64,000 bases of DNA from Acidobacteriota bacterium (GTDB taxonomy: Bacteria; Acidobacteriota; Vicinamibacteria; Marinacidobacterales; Marinacidobacteraceae): assembly GCA_022828085.1 (NCBI GenBank), contig JAJEIY010000046.1:64556-128555 (forward strand), read 5' to 3'. This document shows positions 8,497-16,232 of the stretch, piece after piece (within the stretch, counting starts at the first letter, position 1; each line of letters opens with the position of its first letter). A program made the position numbers and the translations under genes. Below the pieces are notes generated by a model, which saw only the letters and a program-made list of their open reading frames with translations, made no database searches and was not told the DNA's origin.

Positions 8497-9473
8497 GCAC
8501 CGCCATCGAGCACCTCACCCCGTTCCTCCCCGGCCTCGAAGACGTCCTCGCCGACATGGCGGTCTCGGAGCTCATGATCAACGGGCCCCACAACGTCTGG
8601 GTCGAGCGGACGGGCCAGGGCCTCCGCCCCGCCGATGCTCCGCAGTTGGACAAGGACACCCTCCACCGGGCGGCCATCCACATCGCCCGGCCCCTCGGGC
8701 TCGACCCGAACGTCTCACCCACCATCGACGCCCGACTCGAGGATGGATCCCGCGTCGCCATCTGCGTCCCGCCGGCGTCGCCCCACGTCGCCATCACCAT
8801 CCGCCGCTTCGGCAAGCGCGCCTTCACCGCGGAGGACCTCGTCGCCGCGGGCTCTCTGCCTCCCGCCCTCTTCGAGGCCGCCGAGAGGACCTTGGCCGCC
8901 CGCCGCAACGTCCTGGTCTCCGGCGGCACCGGCACCGGGAAAACGACCGTCGTCAACGCCCTCATCGGCCTGCTCCCTCCGGACGAGCGCATCGTCTCCA
9001 TCGAGGACACCCTCGAGCTGCGCATCGAGCAGCCAAACACCGTGCGCTTCGAAGCCCGTGAAGCCGACACGGACGACACGCGCACCCGGCCGGTCACCGT
9101 CCGGAGCCTGGTGAAGCACTCCCTCCGCCACCGCCCCGACCACATCGTGGTCGGCGAGATCCGCGGCGCCGAGGCCGCCGACCTCCTGCAGGCCCTGAAC
9201 ACCGGCCACGGCGGCAGCCTCACCACCATCCACGCGAACACCGCCGTCTCCGCACTCTCCCGGCTCGCGAGCTGCGCCATGGCGGCCCGGGACGCCCTTC
9301 CCTGGGAGGTCGTCTGCCGCAGCGTCGTGGACGGCATCGCCCTCGTCCTGCACACCGCCCGCATCCGCGGCCGCCGCGTCGTCGAAAACGGGATCTACGT
9401 CCGCGGCTGGCAGGTCGAGGACAACAGCTGGATCACCCGGGACGCAGCCGACGCCGTCCCGTCCGAACCGTGA
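8493..9473 (+). CDS. VirB11/TrbB-like T4SS ATPase
   Basis: GGTGTGKTTVVNALI, VSIEDTLEL, LRHRPDHIVVGEIRGAEAADLLQALNTGHGGSLTTIHAN; ATGA overlap with virD4. Confidence 0.93.
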   Translation: MSTAIEHLTPFLPGLEDVLADMAVSELMINGPHNVWVERTGQGLRPADAPQLDKDTLHRAAIHIARPLGLDPNVSPTIDARLEDGSRVAICVPPASPHVAITIRRFGKRAFTAEDLVAAGSLPPALFEAAERTLAARRNVLVSGGTGTGKTTVVNALIGLLPPDERIVSIEDTLELRIEQPNTVRFEAREADTDDTRTRPVTVRSLVKHSLRHRPDHIVVGEIRGAEAADLLQALNTGHGGSLTTIHANTAVSALSRLASCAMAARDALPWEVVCRSVVDGIALVLHTARIRGRRVVENGIYVRGWQVEDNSWITRDAADAVPSEP

Positions 9474-10018
9474 GCCGTTCCGCGCTGCATCTGCTGGCGG
9501 TCTCGGCTGCCTGCGTAATCCTGGGCGAGGCAGCGCTCGTCGCCGCCTGGAGCAATCCGGACTCCGATCTCGCGTCCGTGCTCGCCAGCGCCGCTGGCTG
9601 GCCATGGCTGCTCGCCGCGCTGCTAGGCGCACGGGTCTGGTATCGCGGCAAAGGCCGCAGCTCCGAGCCCCTCGAACACTTCCTGGCGACCTATGCCGCC
9701 GGAACCGGCGCTGCGATCCTCGCCGGCGCCGCGATCCTGATCGTGGCCGGCTGGGAGTTCCCCGTTCTGCCCTGCCCGAGTTTCCCGTTCGAATCGCTCT
9801 GCGCGATCCTCGCGGCCATGGCCGTGGCCGCCGTTTTCGCCGGCATCACGCTCGGCCTCGTCTTCCCCGCTCTGCTCCCGATCGCCGCGGCAGCGGTCAG
9901 CGCCGTCGCACTCACGCGCCGTCCGCCTTCCCGGCGACACCTCGCCGCGGGCATCGCCGCTGCCGCGGCCGGCTGGCTTCTCGCGGCCGCCGGCGGCCTG
10001 GTCCTCGCACACGCCTAA
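9470..10018 (+). CDS. Multi-TM membrane protein, unknown
   Basis: Overlaps virB11 stop; several hydrophobic helices. Confidence 0.5.
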   Translation: MSRSALHLLAVSAACVILGEAALVAAWSNPDSDLASVLASAAGWPWLLAALLGARVWYRGKGRSSEPLEHFLATYAAGTGAAILAGAAILIVAGWEFPVLPCPSFPFESLCAILAAMAVAAVFAGITLGLVFPALLPIAAAAVSAVALTRRPPSRRHLAAGIAAAAAGWLLAAAGGLVLAHA

Positions 10019-10037
10019 CCGAGGCGTCCGGACCCCG

Positions 10038-10169
10038 TCAACCGAGCAGCCGAACGATCGCGATCACGGCAGCGATCAGAACGCCCGTCTGAAGGAGCAG
10101 GGCACGGTAGAGATCACCGCGCGTCACCAACTCCCGCGCCTCCAGGTCTGGCGGCAAGCTCCACACCAT
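10038..10169 (-). CDS. Possible 43-aa single-TM protein
   Basis: Manual translation MVWSLPPDLEARELVTRGDLYRALLLQTGVLIAAVIAIVRLLG*; below the ORF-track size cutoff. Confidence 0.4.
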   Translation of the reverse strand: MVWSLPPDLEARELVTRGDLYRALLLQTGVLIAAVIAIVRLLG

Positions 10170-10188
10170 GTGTGACGGCCATCTTTTC

Positions 10189-11625
10189 CTAATCCGGATC
10201 GAAAATCACCGTCACCGTCATGACGATCGGGACCGGAACTCCGTTGCTTACCGTTGGCTCGTACTTCCACTCCCGTACCGCATCCATCGCCGCCTGGTCG
10301 AGCAGTGGCCTCGAACGCACCACCCTGACGTTGGTCACGTTGCCGTTCGAATCGATGATCGCCTCAAGGACCACTACCCCCGAAACCCCCGCCCGCTTCG
10401 CGATTTCCGGATAGATCGGCTCGACGTACACCCTGCGGGTCGGCGCCGCGCCTTCGCCCTCTGTCCGAACCGGCGCGCCCTGGGCCGCCGGGGAACCCGA
10501 GCTCGATGCGGCGTTGTCCGTCACTCCCTCCGCGTTTCCTCCCCGCGAACCACTTTCCGGATTCTCCAGCAGGGCGTCGATCTCTGCCTGGAGCTGGTCT
10601 CGGGCCTGCGCGGCGTGGCGGATTGCGTCCTCGAGGCGCCACCGTTCGTCGGCGGCGATGTCGCTGCGCAGCCGGTCCATGTCCTGTCGCCTTGCGATGC
10701 GCGCGAGGACGACCTCCTCCGTCGCGCGCCTCGCTGCCGCGTCGTTGCCCTGAGCGGCGGCCGCGCGCGTCTCCAGGAGGCCGATCAGCTCGTCGTGGAG
10801 TGTCTCCAGCTGATCTCTGGCCGTGGTGGCGGTGGCGCGGATTTCGTCGGCCGACGGCATCGCCACGGGCGAATCCTCGGGACGCGCGCTTACCGCCCCG
10901 GCCCGGTCGCGCGGCGTTTCCTCCTCGCGCCCGCCGGTGGTCACCTGGCCACCAGCGTCACTTTCCACTCCGGCTTCGGCAGCGGTGTCGACATCCATCC
11001 CCCGTGACGAACCCACGAAACGTTCTGCGACCTTCCCCAACAACAGCGCAGCGCACACCGCCGCCATGCACACGATCGCCACCCTGACGCTTCCGTGAAG
11101 CGCGCCGCGCCCCGCGACGGGCGCGAAGGCGCCCTCTCTCCATCGGCGGGGCGGAGCCCTTGCCCCCTCCGCTCCGCTACTTTCCAGCATCCCTAGACGT
11201 CGCTTGCTCCTCTCCGTGTCTTTGCCCATCTGGCGGATGTGCCACCCCACCTCCTCCGGACACTTCGCTTGCATCTGCTTCAGGAACCATTCGTACCACG
11301 TCGCGGCCTCACGCGTCGGCAGCTCAATCAGGTACACCATCCGAACGACAGCGCCACGCGTCACCTTGTTCTTGTTCTTCGGGTGTTCGTGCTCTTTCAG
11401 CCGTGCCGCCGGGTTCTTTGTGTGCCCCACGTACCGCAAAACGCCGTCCTTGTCTCCGCCACGCAGTCGGGGATAGACCCGCCGCCGAGGGGCATCGACT
11501 TCCAGTATGTAGACATAGAACCGCTCAACCCCGCGGTCCCCCTCTTCCCACGTCTCGGCCGGCTCGAACCAAAAATACTCCCCCCGCTCCAAAGGGGGAA
11601 TCTGTCGCCGCCGCTTCCTGGCCAT
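10189..11625 (-). CDS. GIY-YIG-like domain + TM + coiled coil + TonB C-terminal domain fusion
   Basis: N-term YVYILEV...LRYVGHTKNPAARLKEH; TM VAIVCMAAVCAALLLGKV; C-term YPEIAKRAGVSGVVVLEAIIDSNGNVTNVRVVRSRPLLDQAAMDAVREWKYEP. Confidence 0.7.
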   Translation of the reverse strand: MARKRRRQIPPLERGEYFWFEPAETWEEGDRGVERFYVYILEVDAPRRRVYPRLRGGDKDGVLRYVGHTKNPAARLKEHEHPKNKNKVTRGAVVRMVYLIELPTREAATWYEWFLKQMQAKCPEEVGWHIRQMGKDTERSKRRLGMLESSGAEGARAPPRRWREGAFAPVAGRGALHGSVRVAIVCMAAVCAALLLGKVAERFVGSSRGMDVDTAAEAGVESDAGGQVTTGGREEETPRDRAGAVSARPEDSPVAMPSADEIRATATTARDQLETLHDELIGLLETRAAAAQGNDAAARRATEEVVLARIARRQDMDRLRSDIAADERWRLEDAIRHAAQARDQLQAEIDALLENPESGSRGGNAEGVTDNAASSSGSPAAQGAPVRTEGEGAAPTRRVYVEPIYPEIAKRAGVSGVVVLEAIIDSNGNVTNVRVVRSRPLLDQAAMDAVREWKYEPTVSNGVPVPIVMTVTVIFDPD

Positions 11626-11632
11626 GCCCTCT

Positions 11633-12286
11633 CTAATCGAACAACCACCACGGCGGCCGCGCTGTCTGCAGAACCAGCCGCGTCGGCCCCGTGATCCGCG
11701 CCACGTGGTCCCCGCGAGGACCGCCCAGCCCTCGCAACTCGTATCCTCCCGTCGCTTCGTACCACGCGACTCCCCACACGGCGGCCTCGACCGCGGCCTC
11801 CGCGGCCAGCTCTACGGCGACCCCGTCGCCGAACGCCGCCAGCAGCACCAACCCTTCACCGGTCAGCCGATGCATCACCAGCGGGCGGCGCTCTCCTCTG
11901 TCGCGGATCTTCTCAACCAGTGCCACGTCCACCTGCACGCCGCCGGCCGCCGCCAGCAACGCCGGCGCGGCAACCACCAGGTTGTCCTCTTTGGTGAGTT
12001 CCACCGCCTGAACCTCCGCCGGGCCGCTCGCGGCGAATGCCACTTTCCCGGGCCCCTGGTAACGGCTCATCCGGCCCACCAAGCCACCCGCGCGCCGCTG
12101 GATCCGGTTCACCCATCCCCGTATCCGACCGCTTGACGCCGCCAGGGAGCACGTCACGCCGTCTCCGCGATACAGCAGGCGGTCGGCCTCGGCCACCATC
12201 GCTTGGCCCTCCGGGAGGGCGACGCGCGCGCCCCCGCCTTCCAGGCAGTACCGAATTCCCCCGGAAGCCGCGGTCCACTCGTCCAT
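11633..12286 (-). CDS. AIM24-family-like protein
   Basis: RYQGPGKVAFAASGPAEVQAVEL...LVMHRLTGEGLVLLAAFGDGVAVEL pattern. Confidence 0.5.
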   Translation of the reverse strand: MDEWTAASGGIRYCLEGGGARVALPEGQAMVAEADRLLYRGDGVTCSLAASSGRIRGWVNRIQRRAGGLVGRMSRYQGPGKVAFAASGPAEVQAVELTKEDNLVVAAPALLAAAGGVQVDVALVEKIRDRGERRPLVMHRLTGEGLVLLAAFGDGVAVELAAEAAVEAAVWGVAWYEATGGYELRGLGGPRGDHVARITGPTRLVLQTARPPWWLFD

Positions 12287-12320
12287 GATCCCCTCCGGGT
12301 GGCGGTCCCCGCGCGGCTGA

Positions 12321-12581
12321 TCAGCCCTCCAGTGCGCTACCGCGCCGCTCCCGAGCTTCGCGCCGCTTTGCCTGTCGCCGGCGCATCCTCCCCAGAGCGT
12401 TCGCCACCTCCCTTGCGCGGCGGTGGAGCCGTTCCAGGTCTAGCGGCCCCTCGCGCTGTCCCCCATGTCCGCGGCGCGCCTCGTGCCATTCGTCCAAGTC
12501 TCGTGCGACCTCCTGGATCATCGCTTCGACCCGGTCCAAGTCCTGTCGATCCACTTTCGAAAGCGCCAGCGCTTCGGCCAT
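12321..12581 (-). CDS. Small coiled-coil protein, unknown
   Basis: 86 aa charged helical ORF, same strand as the AIM24-like gene, divergent from parA. Confidence 0.35.
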   Translation of the reverse strand: MAEALALSKVDRQDLDRVEAMIQEVARDLDEWHEARRGHGGQREGPLDLERLHRRAREVANALGRMRRRQAKRREARERRGSALEG

Positions 12582-12631
12582 GTAGGCAATTCTATGCCTG
12601 CTTCGGCCGAGGGGTTCCTCTCGGGCCTGCC

Positions 12632-12696
12632 ACCGTGCATACCGTATGCCTTACATACGGTATGCTTTCATACGGTATTGATCGTGCGTACCGTGA
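12632..12696. promoter_or_regulatory. Iteron locus 3 in the divergent parA promoter
   Basis: GCATACCGTATGC (12637-12649), CATACGGTATG (12654-12664), CATACGGTATT (12669-12679), degenerate CGTACCGTG at parA start. Confidence 0.8.
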
Positions 12697-13388
12697 AGAC
12701 CTCCACCCCACGCACCACGGCGCTGGCCCGCATCGTCGTCCTCGCCAACCAGAAAGGCGGACCCGGCAAGACGACCCTGGCCATGTGCCTTGCAGGCGAA
12801 CTCGCCCGACGCGGACATCGCGTCCTGGTCGCCGATGCGGATCCACAGGGTACGGCGACACGCTGGGCGGCTTCGGCCCCGGAGACGAAACCCTTTCCCG
12901 CCCGCGTCCTCGCCACCGGCGCGAACCCCGCCCGCCTCCGCGGCGAGCTGCGATTCCACCTCCACGACTACGACTTCATCATCGTGGACTGTCCACCCTC
13001 GGCCGACTCCCCCCTCTCGCACAGCGCGCTGCTGATAGCCGACCTCGCCGTCGTGCCCGTCATTCCCTCGCCCCCCGATCTCTGGGCCGGCCTCACCATC
13101 CGCCACGTCATCGCCGGAGCCGCCCGCGTGCACCCCGAGCTCAGGGCCCGCATCGTAGTGAACCAGCGCAAGCCGGGCACCCGACTGGCGGCCAAGACCC
13201 GCGAGCTGCTGCCCGAGTACGGGATCCCGGTCCTCAACACGCAAGTTGGAGACCGCGAAGCCTTTCGCCACGCGGCCGCCGCCGGTTCGACCGTGGCCGA
13301 CCTTCCCCGGGCGCAGCTCGCCCAGGCCGAGGTCTTCAGCCTCACCCACGAAATCCTCGACGTTCTCGAGGAGGACACGCCTCCATGA
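12684..13388 (+). CDS. parA: ParA/VirC1-like partition ATPase
   Basis: VVLANQKGGPGKTTLAMCLAGELARRGHRVLVADADPQGTATRWA (deviant Walker A); GTG start at 12684 or 12693. Confidence 0.88.
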   Translation: MRTVKTSTPRTTALARIVVLANQKGGPGKTTLAMCLAGELARRGHRVLVADADPQGTATRWAASAPETKPFPARVLATGANPARLRGELRFHLHDYDFIIVDCPPSADSPLSHSALLIADLAVVPVIPSPPDLWAGLTIRHVIAGAARVHPELRARIVVNQRKPGTRLAAKTRELLPEYGIPVLNTQVGDREAFRHAAAAGSTVADLPRAQLAQAEVFSLTHEILDVLEEDTPP

Positions 13389-13735
13389 CCTCAAAAGATC
13401 CTGTCGACAACCTGGGCCGCACCCTGACGGATGCAGCGGCCGCGGCCGAACGGCGTTTCGACGACGCGGACCGCATCATGGGAGGGCGCTCACCCGCCAG
13501 GCGCGACGCGAACGCCGTCCGCGCCACCTTTTCCTTCCCGCCCAGCGATCACGCGCTGCTGGGGGATCTCCAAGCGCGCTGTCTTGCCGCCTCGTTCCAG
13601 GCCAGCAAGAGCGAACTCGTCCGCGCTGGACTCCATGCCCTGGCCGCGCTCCCACCGGACGCCTTGCGCGAGGCCATCGGGACTCTCAACAGATACCAGC
13701 CCGGCCGCGCACGCTGGGCGGCACCTGCCCCTTAG
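13385..13735 (+). CDS. Small ParA partner, possibly ribbon-helix-helix DNA-binding
   Basis: ATGA overlap with parA; ATFSFPPSDHALLGDLQARCLAASFQASKSELVRAGLHAL. Confidence 0.5.
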   Translation: MTSKDPVDNLGRTLTDAAAAAERRFDDADRIMGGRSPARRDANAVRATFSFPPSDHALLGDLQARCLAASFQASKSELVRAGLHALAALPPDALREAIGTLNRYQPGRARWAAPAP

Positions 13736-13742
13736 CCACCTG

Positions 13743-14435
13743 GTGCCTGAACTCGACCTCCCGCCGCACAACGCGGCGCTCTTCACCCGCGTTCGCGAAC
13801 CCCTCGCGAAACACCTTGGCGGCGAACACCACCTCTGCCTCGGGGGCGGCACGGCCCTGGCGGCACGCTGGTCCCACCGCCATAGCACCGACCTCGACTT
13901 CTTTGTCGATTCCAATCCCTACAGCCGTCTCTACGACAATGCCGACGCTTTCAGGCGTGACCTCGCGCGTGCCGCCGGGGGTATCAGCACCGGCGGCATC
14001 TCGCGGGGATCGGCAACCATCATCCTCGCGGACGGCGCGGAAATCAGCCTATCTTCGACGCTGTCCCGGATGGCACACCCCCGCTCAACCGACACCATCC
14101 GCGGCTCCGCGGTTCCCTTGGAAGCAACCGAGGAAATCCTGGCCCGGAAAATCGGCGGCCGAATGCTCATCAACAACGTCTTTGTCCCCCGCGACCTCTA
14201 CGACATTGCGGTTGCCAAACACTACGATCCTCTGGCGCTGGACCGCGCACTCCGGCGCTTTCGCCCAGACGAACTGGAACAAATCAGCGACGAACTCCGT
14301 GTCCTCCCGCGGGACTGGCTCGCCAACCAGTCGGAGCAGATCCTTCACCCCGCACGGCCGTTGACGGCTGCGCAGTGCGTACAGCGCGCTGCCGAAATCC
14401 TCGAGCCACCCCGCTCTCTTCAGTGGACGCGATAA
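13743..14435 (+). CDS. AbiEii-like nucleotidyltransferase (copy 1)
   Basis: LGGGTALAARWSHRHSTDLDFF NTase motif; RDLYDIAVAKHYDP. Confidence 0.8.
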   Translation: MPELDLPPHNAALFTRVREPLAKHLGGEHHLCLGGGTALAARWSHRHSTDLDFFVDSNPYSRLYDNADAFRRDLARAAGGISTGGISRGSATIILADGAEISLSSTLSRMAHPRSTDTIRGSAVPLEATEEILARKIGGRMLINNVFVPRDLYDIAVAKHYDPLALDRALRRFRPDELEQISDELRVLPRDWLANQSEQILHPARPLTAAQCVQRAAEILEPPRSLQWTR

Positions 14436-14439
14436 CCCC

Positions 14440-15060
14440 ATGCTCGACCTCGAACAAGTCCGCCGCGCCTACTTCCACCCGCCAGACGACGAACACCTGC
14501 GCCCCGCCACGCGCGAGGAACATATCGCGCGCCGAGAGCGCAACGCGGTCCGGCTTTGCCTTGCTGCCGGCAGAGATCCGCGCGCCGAAGGCCTCGGGGA
14601 ACATGGCTCTCTCATCGGCGGCCCGGGCAAGCCCCTCCGGTTCGCCAGTCACGATGCGAAACTCGAATACGCCCAGCCTTGGACCCCGCTCCCGCTATCG
14701 TGGTTCTCGTACACCCGAGCGCTCGTGCGGCCACCGGGGGAAACGCCGGCCGATCATCCGCTGCTCACCCTCCTGATCGGGACGCACCTGGCGGGCTATC
14801 CGGACCGGCCGACCGCCGAAGAGCTCGCCCAGATCTTCCGCGCTGACGATCCCACCGCGCGGGATCGCTCCATCCTCTACCACGTCCTGGGCTGCATTGA
14901 TCCCTGGCACCTGCCGCGCCTGCTCTTTGACGAACGGCTCTCCATTTTCGAACTCGCCCGGGCGATCCACTTCTCGCGCATCCGCCGCCCGCAGGTGATC
15001 GACTGGCTCCACATGTTTGCCGTCCCCCCCGAACACGCCCCCGCAGCAGACCAGCACTAG
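14440..15060 (+). CDS. NTase-linked partner protein, family unknown (copy 1)
   Basis: 4-bp gap after NTase; GLGEHGSLIGGPGKPLR and HLAGYPDRPTAEELAQIFR motifs shared with copies 2 and 3. Confidence 0.75.
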   Translation: MLDLEQVRRAYFHPPDDEHLRPATREEHIARRERNAVRLCLAAGRDPRAEGLGEHGSLIGGPGKPLRFASHDAKLEYAQPWTPLPLSWFSYTRALVRPPGETPADHPLLTLLIGTHLAGYPDRPTAEELAQIFRADDPTARDRSILYHVLGCIDPWHLPRLLFDERLSIFELARAIHFSRIRRPQVIDWLHMFAVPPEHAPAADQH

Positions 15061-15552
15061 CCCACCACGCGCTTCCTCTCCGCGCTCCGGCCACCACGGA
15101 AGTCCGACGACGATTCTCCTCAGGACGTTCCGGAACTTGCCACCCCCGAAGCCCTGGCACTGATCCGCGCCTGGGCGACACCCACATCCGGCCGCTCCGG
15201 ACTCTCCTTTCGGCCAAACACACCCGAAAAACGCCCGATCAGCCCAATTTCGTGGCCCCAGGAGCCTTCCAATGCATCTTTTCACGGGTAACCACCCGTT
15301 CGAAGCGAATCTGGGCCTCTCTCACCGCCCAAATTCCCCCGTTTTATGTCCAATCGGCCGAATTCGTCGGAATCTAGCCCGTTGTCGGCGTGGACCCGGA
15401 CTCCTCGAGGATCTGCGCAGGCCCACGTGTGCCCGAATTCGCACTCTCCGGCCGAGGCCGGCCCGCCCTCAGCTTCCGATAACAACACCCCTCCGGGCTC
15501 CGCTGCCCGCGCCCTTCCCGGCCTCTCGCCGGCGAAACACGCCGCCGCCGAG

Positions 15553-15594
15553 CTTCCGGCGTGTTCGGGGTCTTACCCGAACACCGGCCGGAAG
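15553..15594. terminator. Strong hairpin, possible terminator of the 15615-15893 minus-strand gene
   Basis: cttccgg-c-gtgttcggg / gtctta / cccgaacac-cgg-ccggaag. Confidence 0.4.
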
Positions 15595-15614
15595 CCCGTC
15601 CGGATCCGCGCCCG

Positions 15615-15893
15615 TCAGTGCCGCCGGACTTCTTTCACCCGTTCCAACCCGGCGGCCTGCATCGCGACCACTAGCGCCACCATCCACTCTTCGAACCCGG
15701 CCGGGTCGTGCCGCCTCTGCGCCGACAAAATGGCGTTCGTCCCTGTCGGATACCGCTCCAACCACTCCCAAGTAGTCACCCAGCCGCACTCTGCGCACCG
15801 GACACCCCGATCGCCCGGCGCCGGCGTTTTCCAGCCGGCGACTGCACACCCGCAAATCCCCCTCGCGGCTTCCGCCATCTCGGCCGCTTCCAT
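15615..15893 (-). CDS. Small zinc-ribbon-like hypothetical
   Basis: CGC..., GVRCAECGWVTTWEWLERYPTG; 92 aa. Confidence 0.4.
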   Translation of the reverse strand: MEAAEMAEAARGICGCAVAGWKTPAPGDRGVRCAECGWVTTWEWLERYPTGTNAILSAQRRHDPAGFEEWMVALVVAMQAAGLERVKEVRRH

Positions 15894-15974
15894 TCCTTCA
15901 TCCTACCCCCAACAAGCTTCGGATAAAAAGGATTATCGCAGCCCCTTTGCTACACTCACCAGCAGGAGATTCTG

Positions 15975-16232
15975 ATGGCCTACACCCTCGACACCGCTGC
16001 GGCGACTGAGCGGATCATCGCCGCCGGCGCGGACCCCGCTCTCGCCCGTGCCATCATCGCCGAAGTCGCCAGCGCCGATGATGCTCAGCGCGCTGACCTC
16101 GCCACTCGCGCCGACCTCCGCGCCCTCCGCTCCGACCTCGAAGCCGCGATCATCGCCAGCGAGCGTCGCTCCCTCATCGCCGCCCTCGCTATCGCTGGTG
16201 TCTTGTTCGCCGCCCTCCGGTTGACCGGATGA
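15975..16232 (+). CDS. Small coiled-coil plus C-terminal TM protein
   Basis: RADLATRADLRALRSDLEAAIIASERRSLIAALAIAGVLFAALRLTG; aggag RBS; ATGA overlap with recombinase. Confidence 0.6.
   Translation: MAYTLDTAAATERIIAAGADPALARAIIAEVASADDAQRADLATRADLRALRSDLEAAIIASERRSLIAALAIAGVLFAALRLTG

Noticed and set aside
12632-12696. Short repeats as a CRISPR array
   Set aside because: Units are ~11-13-bp palindromes spaced 15-18 bp with no 25-40-nt unique spacers and no cas genes nearby.
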